Below, in pieces: positions 1-7,229 of a DNA stretch of 32,075 bases (position 1 is the first letter of the stretch; each line of letters begins with the position of its first letter). The position numbers and the translations under genes were made by a program. This DNA comes from Vicinamibacterales bacterium (GTDB lineage: Bacteria > Acidobacteriota > Vicinamibacteria > Vicinamibacterales > UBA823). A model generated the notes under the pieces. The model searched no databases. It saw only the letters and a program-made list of their open reading frames with translations, and was not told the origin of the DNA. The stretch lies in contig DASCOS010000026.1 of NCBI GenBank assembly GCA_036012125.1, forward strand, positions 1 to 32,075, given 5' to 3'.

Positions 1-2
1 TA

Positions 3-68
3 CGGGTCTATCTGTTGAAGGACCTGATCGACCGATTAGAGAGCGGTGCCATGGCAGATTGTGGCTAA
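3..68 (+). CDS. possible C-terminal fragment of an upstream gene
   Basis: An open frame enters from the left edge in the phase beginning at base 3 and stops at TAA 66-68. It encodes about 21 residues (RVYLLKDLIDRLESG then AMADCG), which look like an amphipathic helix at a protein's C-terminus. The next gene starts 34 bases later on the same strand, as expected in an operon. The fragment is too short to assign a family, and an open frame this short can occur by chance. Coding status is inferred from position and the helix-like composition only. Confidence 0.3.
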   Translation, partial: RVYLLKDLIDRLESGAMADCG

Positions 69-102
69 GCTTGCGCCGACGCATCACCCTTAGATATCAA
101 CC

Positions 103-1629
103 ATGACTCCCAACGGACCTAGTCGTAGACCGTACGGTCTGGGCATTCCGCGGCAGCTGGTATTGCTGGCGACGGCAGTCGCAGTGCTGATGGGCTTCTT
201 GTACACACTCTCACCGGTGAGTGTGTGGTGTGGTGTGGGAGTCGTGGGGCTCTTTATGTGGGCCGGCACTGGGCTGCCGGATCGTGAACGGCGGTGGCTT
301 CTCAGCCTGTTGGCGGTAGCACTGGGCTTGCGGCTTCTCGTCGTTATTGGCCTGTTCCTGCTGACGGACCCGGACCAGCGCCCGCTGGTGAGCTTTTTCT
401 TCGATGGCGACGGGATATATCTGAAACAACGCTCAATGTTTTTTCGGAACTGGTGGCTGGATGTTCCAATCCATCAGGCCGATCTTAATGTTGCATTTAA
501 CGACTACGGCTGGACGGGTTATATCTACGTGCTCGCTTATCTTCAGTATCTTTTTGGACCGGCACCCTTCGGGGTCCACCTGTTCAACATTCTGTTGTTT
601 CTAACTGCTTCAGTGGCGCTGTACCGTCTGGTGCGAACGGCGTATATCCCGGCCGCGGCCCTGGTTGGTTTGACGCTGCTACTCTTTCTCCCGACCCTGT
701 TTGCGTGGTCGATCTCGGCCTTGAAAGAATCGTTTCACCTGTTTGTTGGCACGGCAGCACTTATTGCCGCGGTCGGGATGGTGCGGGGCCGAGGTTGGGT
801 CAAACTTCTTGCGGTCGTCGGACTTGTGGCTGCGATGGGGGTACTTGCGACGATTCGAGGAGGCGCGTTCGAAATTATGGCTGCTGGGCTCGCGGGTGGG
901 ATGCTGGTGAGGGTGCTGACCCTAAAGAAGTGGGTTGTGGTTGCCACGCTGGTCTGTCTCGGTGCGGGGCTGTTCGTCGTGAGTCGTAGGCCTGACTTAA
1001 TAGATCGCGCGACGAGTCCGATTTTCGGTGGTAGGTCCGTGCGAGCACTTATCATACCTGTCCTCCGACGAACGGCAACGGTTCATCTGTCACACGCCAT
1101 TTCACCTGGACATGGGTACAGGCTCCTAGACGACTCGTTCTATACGACAACTAGCCTCTTACGTGCATCCGCAATTGATCCAGGAAGTCCAGATAAGGCT
1201 GTTGCGACCCTGACGCTCCAGGAACTCACGCGATACGTCGTTCGGAGTGCGGTCGCGTTTCTGGTGGTGCCACTACCCTGGGACGCCGTGTCGTGGAGCG
1301 AACTCATCCTGGTGCCCCAACAGGTCGCATGGTATCTGATGGTGCCGTTGGCCCTGGTGGGTGTTGTCGCCGGACTTCGGCGAGACGTGTTAGTCACTTT
1401 GCTCTTAGTGAGCTACATTGTGGTTGCGGCTGTGCCCATTAGCCTGAGCAATGGAAATATCGGCACACTGGTACGACATCGAGACACGGTTGTGCCGTTC
1501 ATTGTCTGGTTGAGTGGCTTGGGTGCGGTTTCTCTGACGGGATGGCTTGCCTCTCGTCGTTGGTTGCATACCGGTGATGTAACTGTTGAGGAAAACGAGC
1601 TACGGCAAAGGGAATTCACGGCAAGATGA
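103..1629 (+). CDS. polytopic membrane protein, probable GT-C glycosyltransferase (copy 1)
   Basis: A 508-residue protein with many hydrophobic segments from about residue 17 to 482. Features typical of GT-C enzymes, which use polyprenyl-phosphate sugars on the outer face of the membrane, include an acidic first loop (FFFDGDGIYLKQR, Asp101 and Asp103), an ALKES motif after a long hydrophobic stretch (Glu209), and a C-terminal NIGTLVRHRD segment near residues 452-461. The least hydrophobic long loop spans about residues 295-372. The protein is a close paralogue of the one at 7230-8726: membrane segments are nearly identical while the loops differ. A Wzy-like polymerase or another polyprenyl-linked transferase is possible. 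The ATG start has only a weak ribosome-binding site. The family call is inferred from topology and short motifs; the substrate is unknown. Confidence 0.7.
   Translation: MTPNGPSRRPYGLGIPRQLVLLATAVAVLMGFLYTLSPVSVWCGVGVVGLFMWAGTGLPDRERRWLLSLLAVALGLRLLVVIGLFLLTDPDQRPLVSFFFDGDGIYLKQRSMFFRNWWLDVPIHQADLNVAFNDYGWTGYIYVLAYLQYLFGPAPFGVHLFNILLFLTASVALYRLVRTAYIPAAALVGLTLLLFLPTLFAWSISALKESFHLFVGTAALIAAVGMVRGRGWVKLLAVVGLVAAMGVLATIRGGAFEIMAAGLAGGMLVRVLTLKKWVVVATLVCLGAGLFVVSRRPDLIDRATSPIFGGRSVRALIIPVLRRTATVHLSHAISPGHGYRLLDDSFYTTTSLLRASAIDPGSPDKAVATLTLQELTRYVVRSAVAFLVVPLPWDAVSWSELILVPQQVAWYLMVPLALVGVVAGLRRDVLVTLLLVSYIVVAAVPISLSNGNIGTLVRHRDTVVPFIVWLSGLGAVSLTGWLASRRWLHTGDVTVEENELRQREFTAR
141..1560 (+). repeat. 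direct repeat copy 1 (GT-C coding sequence)
   Basis: This stretch aligns in the same orientation with 7292-8678 at high nucleotide identity. For example, the 60 bases at 317-376 are identical to 7468-7527. Similarity breaks down at about 380-510 and 985-1200, which encode the first large loop and the long extracytoplasmic loop. The pattern indicates duplication or gene conversion with loop-specific divergence. Confidence 0.85.
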
Positions 1630-1821
1630 TGGGTTCTGACCACTCCCGACCTTGCGGAAAATCCAGACCATTTGGTCAGCAGCCTATGACCGATGGATAC
1701 CGCAAGAATATTCTTAATGAAAAATGGTGATGATGAACGAGTTCTACTCCAGGACTAACGATTGAAGGAATAAGGGACGAGTGCGAGGCCAAACGGTGTA
1801 TTCTAGTTAGGCGAGGGAACT

Positions 1822-3300
1822 ATGGCTTTTGTCAATCAATTTTATGATGTTGTGCTGGTTGAAACTCCGGCTGAGCATCTTGTCGAAGCCAATGATCAGC
1901 CGCCTTATCCTGCTATTGGAGTGGCCTATATAGGAAATTACTTAGAGAAGGCCTGTTCTATTACTCCGGCTGTTATTGACCCACGTTTAGGTAGGATGAC
2001 AGTTCGGGCAACAGTGGATCAGGTTATTTCGATGAAGCCAAAAATTCTTGGCTTATCCTCAATGACTTACAACGTTGGGGTTGCCGCTAGGATTTCCGAG
2101 GAGGTGAAAAAGCACCTTCCGGGAGTGGTTACTGTTCTCGGGGGATTTCATGCGGCAGCATTACCCGAAGAAACTCTAAGAGAATATCCGACGTTTGATT
2201 TTGTGGGCGTAGGAGAGGGTGAAGTTCTCTTTTCCAAGCTGGTCGAGGCCACTCTATCTAACAAGGGTACGACTCTTCAAATTCCTGGTTTATGGCACAG
2301 GGATAAAGAGGATGGGCGAATAGTCAACCAAGGGCGAGGCGAAATTCCTCCTACGTTGGATGAACTTGGAGAGCCGGGTTGGCACTTATTAGATCAAGAT
2401 ATTATCAAGAAAAATTGTACCGATATGGTCTTAATGACCATGAGGGGATGTCCTTTTTCCTGCGTGTTCTGTGCAAGGCCTTATGGTCAGATAGTACGTA
2501 AGAGAAGGGCTGATTTAGTCGTAGATGAGATTGAAAGAAGCTGCGAACGCTATGGTGTGAAAATTTTTGAATTTTGGGATGAAACTTTTACTGTCGATAA
2601 GAAGCACACACAAGAAATTTGCAAAGAGATCATAGCGAGAAATTTGAAGATTTCGTGGAGAAGCATGACTCATGCAAACACGCTTGATGTAGAGACTGCG
2701 AAGTTAATGAAGGAATCCGGTTGCATGCTTGTTGCCCTCGGAGTGGAGTCTGGCGATCCGACCATACTCAAGCAAATGGGCAAGAACGTGACCAAGGAAA
2801 GAGTAGTAGAGGCGCGAAATGTCTTGAAACAGGTGGGTATAAGGGTGAGAGGGCTTTATATTTTTGGCCATCCCCATGAGACGTTTAAGACAATTTTTCG
2901 GACAGTACGATTTGCAACAAAATTAAATGCCGAGGAAACTTGTATTGGCATCTTAGTTCCTTACCCCGGCACCGAAACCTATCAAATGGCATTAAAGGGT
3001 GAAGGTGGCTACCGAAAAATGTCTTTAAAGTGGAGTGATTACAATAAACAGATTGGTAATGCCATTGAATTAAAGAATATTTCAAGAAGACAATTAGAAA
3101 TGTGTCAGCTGCTGGCCTATTTCTGGCTCTTCATCGTTCGCGGCAAGTGGTCTGAGCTGTATAAAACGACTACCGCAAGTAACCAAGGCTTTATTTGGAG
3201 AGCGGTGTTATCCATTGTAATTAAGATTCTAAATCCAACTGGTAAGACCTATAGGAAGTGGTTCTCGAATTCGGGCACGGTTTCGCAACACATGAAGTAA
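1822..3300 (+). CDS. B12-binding-domain radical SAM protein 1
   Basis: A 492-residue protein. Residues 1 to about 150 form a Rossmann-like B12-binding region (VLGGFHAAALPEE and FVGVGEGE, as is common in the family). It lacks a recognisable DxHxxG cobalamin-ligand motif, as do many members. The radical SAM core begins with RGCPFSCVFC, placing the [4Fe-4S] cysteines at Cys210, Cys214 and Cys217 (Cx3CxxC). GVESGD and VPYPGTE follow in the second half, as in related B12 radical SAM enzymes. The start is ATG after GCGAGGG. The gene is visibly AT-richer than its neighbours, suggesting separate acquisition. Family members carry out methylations, ring rearrangements and similar radical chemistry. The substrate here is unknown; sugar or lipid-carrier modification is inferred from context only. 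Confidence 0.9.
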   Translation: MAFVNQFYDVVLVETPAEHLVEANDQPPYPAIGVAYIGNYLEKACSITPAVIDPRLGRMTVRATVDQVISMKPKILGLSSMTYNVGVAARISEEVKKHLPGVVTVLGGFHAAALPEETLREYPTFDFVGVGEGEVLFSKLVEATLSNKGTTLQIPGLWHRDKEDGRIVNQGRGEIPPTLDELGEPGWHLLDQDIIKKNCTDMVLMTMRGCPFSCVFCARPYGQIVRKRRADLVVDEIERSCERYGVKIFEFWDETFTVDKKHTQEICKEIIARNLKISWRSMTHANTLDVETAKLMKESGCMLVALGVESGDPTILKQMGKNVTKERVVEARNVLKQVGIRVRGLYIFGHPHETFKTIFRTVRFATKLNAEETCIGILVPYPGTETYQMALKGEGGYRKMSLKWSDYNKQIGNAIELKNISRRQLEMCQLLAYFWLFIVRGKWSELYKTTTASNQGFIWRAVLSIVIKILNPTGKTYRKWFSNSGTVSQHMK

Positions 3301-3446
3301 TTCGCAAGCCAGAGTTGTTTTTTACACGCCCATGGCCGGCTCCGCGTCAGCCGTAACGTTCCTCGAGGCGTCTATCGTTCCACCCATATCGGCAGCCTTG
3401 AAGCAACGCTCTTTGCTGTCTCGCAATACGTAGTTGGATATTTCAC

Positions 3447-4889
3447 GTGCTTGGTCAGAAAACACTTCTCGTTAATCCGCCACTCGTTGATGGCATTCGC
3501 TTCACGCGCCAGGGTCGTTGCCAGGAGCGGGAAGACGTACTCGGGACGACCAAGCCTCCATATACGCTGGTATTGCTGGCTTCATTGCTGAGAGAGGCTG
3601 GCTGTGAGGTTCGCCTAATCGACCAGACGGCCGAGAATCTATCAACCGCTGACCTCATCGCGCGTCTTGACGCTGAGGGTTTCGTTCCGACGATCATAAT
3701 CTTCTGCAGCACGACCCCTACGCTGGAAGCTGACGCAGCCGAGATGCGCACGCTCAAGGCACACTGGAGGGTGCCGATATTTTGCTTCGGGTCTCACGCC
3801 TCCTGCGCCCCAGAACTCTCGATGGAAAAGGCGCCTGATATTGACGGGATGTTTGTTGGTGAACCGGAAGACGGCGTGGTTCAGCTCGCGGGTTTGGATT
3901 CCCTCGCCGAAGCCGACCTTGTTCCGAGCCTGACTTTCCGACAGAAAGGTGAAGTTATACCCTGCAAGTCGACTGGGACATATGCCGGCTTTACGGAGAT
4001 GCCGTATCCGGCATGGGACCTCTTGCCGCTGAACCAGTATCGGCTTCCCCTAACGGACAAGCCCTACGTGCTTATTGAGAGTAGTCGTGGTTGTCCATAC
4101 ACGTGCGAGTTCTGCGTGGTGCCTCTCCTCCAGGGTCACATTTTTCGTGAACGTGATGCGACTGTTCTGGTTGATGAGATTGAACGGACACAGCGAGAAC
4201 TTGGCATTGAGTATTTCTACATCTGGGGCGACACGGTGACACTCAATGTCAAGACGTTTAGTCGGTTTTGTGATGAGCTTATCGAACGCGACCTGGGTAT
4301 TAAATGGTTCGGCAATTCTCGTGCGGACAGCTTAACCGACGAGGCGTTCGTCCACCGGCTCAAGCGATCAGGGTGCTGGATGCTCTCTATGGGGATTGAA
4401 TCAGAGTCCGACGAGCTTCGGGTTGATATGGTCAAGCGCCTCGAAGCAAAGAATATCCGGACCGCAGTCGAGAACCTTCGAAAAGCTAACATCAAATCGT
4501 TCGGCTTCTTCATCTTTGGGTTTCCTGGTGATACTCCAGAAACTCTTGAGCGCACCATACAATACGCGCTGGACCTCGACCCGGACTTTGCCAATTTTTA
4601 CCCGGCTGTTCCATACCCGGGGACGGAGCTCTATGAAAAGTGTCGCCGGATGGGTCTCCTGGCAAGTGACGAGTGGTCCAAGATGGAGTACTCGTTCTAT
4701 CTTCTGGAGGGAAACGGACTCGACGAGAGGATTGTAATGAGTTCAATCAACAAGGCTCGTCGGCGCTTCTTTCTCAGGTTCCGGTACATCAGACGTCACT
4801 TTGGAGACATCCTTCGTCTCATATACACCAAGCGAGCGCTTACATGGCAGGTGGCGAGGCGATTATTGCTTAACGAGCGAACAAAATAA
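3447..4889 (+). CDS. B12-binding-domain radical SAM protein 2
   Basis: A 480-residue protein with the same architecture as the preceding gene but clearly divergent in sequence. The N-terminal B12-binding-type region (residues about 5-150) includes FVGEPEDGVV in place of the usual GEGE-type segment. The radical SAM cysteines lie in SSRGCPYTCEFC at Cys216, Cys220 and Cys223. Later motifs include SMGIESESDE and AVPYPGTELYE. The start is GTG with a weak Shine-Dalgarno, 146 bases after the previous stop. Base composition is GC-richer than radical SAM protein 1, so the two are not a recent tandem duplication. It ends tail-to-tail with the GT2 gene on the opposite strand. Function is inferred only as radical modification of a glycan or lipid precursor. 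Confidence 0.9.
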   Translation: MLGQKTLLVNPPLVDGIRFTRQGRCQEREDVLGTTKPPYTLVLLASLLREAGCEVRLIDQTAENLSTADLIARLDAEGFVPTIIIFCSTTPTLEADAAEMRTLKAHWRVPIFCFGSHASCAPELSMEKAPDIDGMFVGEPEDGVVQLAGLDSLAEADLVPSLTFRQKGEVIPCKSTGTYAGFTEMPYPAWDLLPLNQYRLPLTDKPYVLIESSRGCPYTCEFCVVPLLQGHIFRERDATVLVDEIERTQRELGIEYFYIWGDTVTLNVKTFSRFCDELIERDLGIKWFGNSRADSLTDEAFVHRLKRSGCWMLSMGIESESDELRVDMVKRLEAKNIRTAVENLRKANIKSFGFFIFGFPGDTPETLERTIQYALDLDPDFANFYPAVPYPGTELYEKCRRMGLLASDEWSKMEYSFYLLEGNGLDERIVMSSINKARRRFFLRFRYIRRHFGDILRLIYTKRALTWQVARRLLLNERTK

Positions 4890-4992
4890 CCGGCGGGACG
4901 TCCAGTGGAGCCATCGTTGGACGCTGATTGCTGGCCTTGCATGGAGTCGACAGTGGATAGTAGGCAAGTGCATGTCGCCATTTGGTTTGGGT

Positions 4993-5733
4993 CTATGCTG
5001 GGGGCGGTAGCTGGCGATAGCTAGGCTGTGGACGGTCACGCTTGGTGAGAAGCTGATAGACGAACAGATTGCCTAACTGCCGGAGATACCTGAGTGTCTC
5101 GTGCGCGTTCATTTTGCTCTCGCCGATTATGCGGTTGGTAAACACATACGGAAGTTCTACGACCGCGTGTGCGTGGCCACGTACGAGGAGTTCAAGGCAA
5201 ATCTTAAAGCCCACTGCCGAGAGCTGTGTGTTGTGGATGACAGGGCGTTTCACGAGAAAGAACCCCGAGGTAGCGTCACGAACAGGGGTCAAAGGTCGAG
5301 CCAAGCGGCAACCCAAACGCGACAAGATCAAGCGAGAAGTCGACCATCCCCGTGTGCTACCCCCAGGAATGTATCGACTGGCTACTACGAAATCAGCATC
5401 TTTACGGATTTCGTCGAGCATGTGGGGGAGAAGTGCTGGTGGATGACCGAAGTCGGCATCCATGACACCGAGCACATTGCCTTGCGCCGCAGAAAATCCC
5501 TTTATGACGGCACTTCCGAGACCAAGTTTGCCAGGCCGATGTATGACCTTCACGTTGTCGTCCTGCTGTGCCAGCTGGTTGGCGACTTCGCCCGTTCCAT
5601 CTGGCGAATTGTCGTCCACGACGATGACCTCTCCGCGAATGCCTGCGCTCCGAAAGGTGCTGGTGATGGTGTGGATCAATTCGGCGAGCCGCTCGCGCTC
5701 ATTGTAAGTGGGAATTACGACTGAGAGGTCCAT
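4993..5733 (-). CDS. GT2 polyprenyl-phosphate sugar synthase (DPM1-like)
   Basis: A 246-residue glycosyltransferase of the dolichol-phosphate mannose synthase type. Visible motifs are VVIPTYNERERL at residues 5-16, VVDDNSPDGT at 38-47, the metal-binding DAD at 92-94 inside VMDADFGHPP, and ASRYIPGG further on. It ends without the membrane segments seen in GtrB-type relatives, so it should be a soluble or peripheral enzyme on the cytoplasmic face. The expected reaction is sugar transfer from a nucleotide sugar to polyprenyl phosphate, giving the donor that GT-C enzymes use. Two GT-C-like proteins are encoded close by, which supports a partnership (inference). It is one of only two - strand genes in the window, so it must have its own promoter, presumably in 5734-5907. 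Confidence 0.88.
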   Translation of the reverse strand: MDLSVVIPTYNERERLAELIHTITSTFRSAGIRGEVIVVDDNSPDGTGEVANQLAQQDDNVKVIHRPGKLGLGSAVIKGFSAAQGNVLGVMDADFGHPPALLPHMLDEIRKDADFVVASRYIPGGSTRGWSTSRLILSRLGCRLARPLTPVRDATSGFFLVKRPVIHNTQLSAVGFKICLELLVRGHAHAVVELPYVFTNRIIGESKMNAHETLRYLRQLGNLFVYQLLTKRDRPQPSYRQLPPPA

Positions 5734-5764
5734 ATCTCTCAGTCACTATAAGCCATCCTGTGAT

Positions 5765-5809
5765 TTGCCGACACCAACGAACGCGGTGCTGCTGGGTACT
5801 ACCCGGCAA
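5765..5809. promoter_or_regulatory. dyad symmetry in the divergent intergenic region
   Basis: The 174-base gap between the divergent GT2 and GT4 genes contains GCTGGGTACTACCCGGC (5791-5807), a 17-base dyad around a central C with one T/G mismatch. It is nested partly within an outer inverted pair, TTGCCG (5765-5770) and CGGCAA (5804-5809). This could be an operator or an RNA hairpin. I could not identify convincing -35/-10 boxes, so the regulatory role is a guess. Confidence 0.25.
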
Positions 5810-5907
5810 TGCCATTGGGTATTGGTTACGGGGCCTGCATGTTCAGCGTGAAGACCTTATGGCGACGCTCCCTTGGGCGCACTGCTCTACGGATTGGATA
5901 GAAGTGG

Positions 5908-7146
5908 GTGTATAGCGTGTTGAAAGAACCATTCGATCACGAGATGCCTTCAGGGAAATCCCTAGCGATCCTCAATGTGATTCCCACGCTTGGGGTTGGC
6001 GGTGCAGAGCGCTGGCTAACTACTCTTGGTCCGGCTCTCCAAAAGCGCGGACACGAATTTCACGTGGCGGCGCTCTGGGCTCCCTATAACCTCGAGCAAG
6101 AACTTGAAGCGTCTGGAATCCAAGTCTTCAGGCTCAACGTGCCGCACCGTCGTCTGTTTCCCATTGCGATTGCGAAACTACGAGCGCTCATACGCCGGAA
6201 TCGATACGACATTGTGAATGGCCACCTCTTATTTGGAAGTCTATATGCCCGGTTTGCCGCTACGTTTGCACGTGGACCAGCTCGGGTGGTCAGTACGATG
6301 TACAACTTGGGCTACGACAGTTATCCAGCCAAGAGCATCTACAGGAGGTTAGGAAAATACTTAGATGGGTGGAGCGCCAGACGGTTCGACGACTTAGCGA
6401 TCTGTGTGAGCCACGGCGTGGAAGCGCATTACCGGAAGCACCTTGGCTTGGCAAAAACATTCGTTTTACCACTTGGAATCTCACCAGAAACCATCATCGG
6501 TAAATCCACGCGGGATCGAGATGAGCTGCGACGTTCGCTGGGCATAGACAACTCATTCGTGATTGTAAACCCTGCCCGCTTCGTACCGGAAAAGGGCCAT
6601 CGGTACTTGCTTGAAGCGCTTCGCATCTTGAAAACGGTTCATGGACTCACGCCGCAGGTGCTTGCTATCGGCGGAGGGTCTCTTCGCCCGGTGATTGAGG
6701 AGGCTGCGCGGGAGCGGGGGATAGTAGCCCAGGTCGCATTCTTGCCGGCTCTTCCGCAGCAACACCTATTGGAATACATGCGGGCGGCGGACCTCATGGT
6801 TCTTCCGTCGACCCACGACGGTTGCCCAACCGTTGTCCTTGAGGCGATGGCACTTGGTATTCCAGTTGTCGCAACTGCCGTTGGGGGTATCGTTGATCAA
6901 GTGGATCCTGACGTCTCCGGGCTGTTGGTGCCCCCGGCTGACGCAGAGTCTCTTGCCGACGCTCTTCAACGCATCATGAATAACCAAGAGCTGAGGGAAC
7001 AACTGGCCCACACGGCCAAGCGGCATGTCGAGCGCTTCTACGTAGCTGAGTTGGCTCAGGGCTACGAAGCCCTCTGTATGCAACTCTTGACAAAAGGGCG
7101 GGCGGGGACACCCAGTACGACCAGTGTGCCAGAAATCGGCACGTGA
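5908..7146 (+). CDS. GT4-family glycosyltransferase
   Basis: A 412-residue retaining glycosyltransferase with the GT-B fold. The N-terminal domain has VIPTLGVGGAERWL (about residues 24-37), the classic acceptor-side glycine loop. The C-terminal donor domain carries VNPARFVPEKGH and then THDGCPTVVLEAMALG with Asp304 and Glu312 at the positions of the E-x7-E motif. It acts in the cytoplasm, transferring a sugar from a nucleotide donor to a lipid-linked acceptor. The annotated start is GTG 5908; GTG 5917 or ATG 5944 (before PSGKSLAIL) are plausible alternatives, since the first 15 or so residues are not conserved-looking. Donor and acceptor cannot be told from sequence. Confidence 0.92.
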   Translation: MYSVLKEPFDHEMPSGKSLAILNVIPTLGVGGAERWLTTLGPALQKRGHEFHVAALWAPYNLEQELEASGIQVFRLNVPHRRLFPIAIAKLRALIRRNRYDIVNGHLLFGSLYARFAATFARGPARVVSTMYNLGYDSYPAKSIYRRLGKYLDGWSARRFDDLAICVSHGVEAHYRKHLGLAKTFVLPLGISPETIIGKSTRDRDELRRSLGIDNSFVIVNPARFVPEKGHRYLLEALRILKTVHGLTPQVLAIGGGSLRPVIEEAARERGIVAQVAFLPALPQQHLLEYMRAADLMVLPSTHDGCPTVVLEAMALGIPVVATAVGGIVDQVDPDVSGLLVPPADAESLADALQRIMNNQELREQLAHTAKRHVERFYVAELAQGYEALCMQLLTKGRAGTPSTTSVPEIGT

Positions 7147-7229
7147 CCGTGCTTGATGTAGCGAACCGGAGACACGGCTAGGACCATCATGCTCGAGCGG
7201 TACTTTTTCTTGAGTGGAGATAGTCGCCG

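Noticed and set aside
1762-1804. TTGAAG and TATTCT considered a promoter for radical SAM gene 1
   Set aside because: The boxes are about 31 bases apart, far outside the usual 16-18.
4900-4924. inverted repeat CGTCCA...TGGACG after radical SAM gene 2 considered as a terminator
   Set aside because: The stem is only 6 bases with a 13-base loop and is not followed by a T-run.
5101-5724. 207-codon open frame on the + strand
   Set aside because: It lies entirely antisense to the polyprenyl-phosphate sugar synthase, whose motifs are clear.
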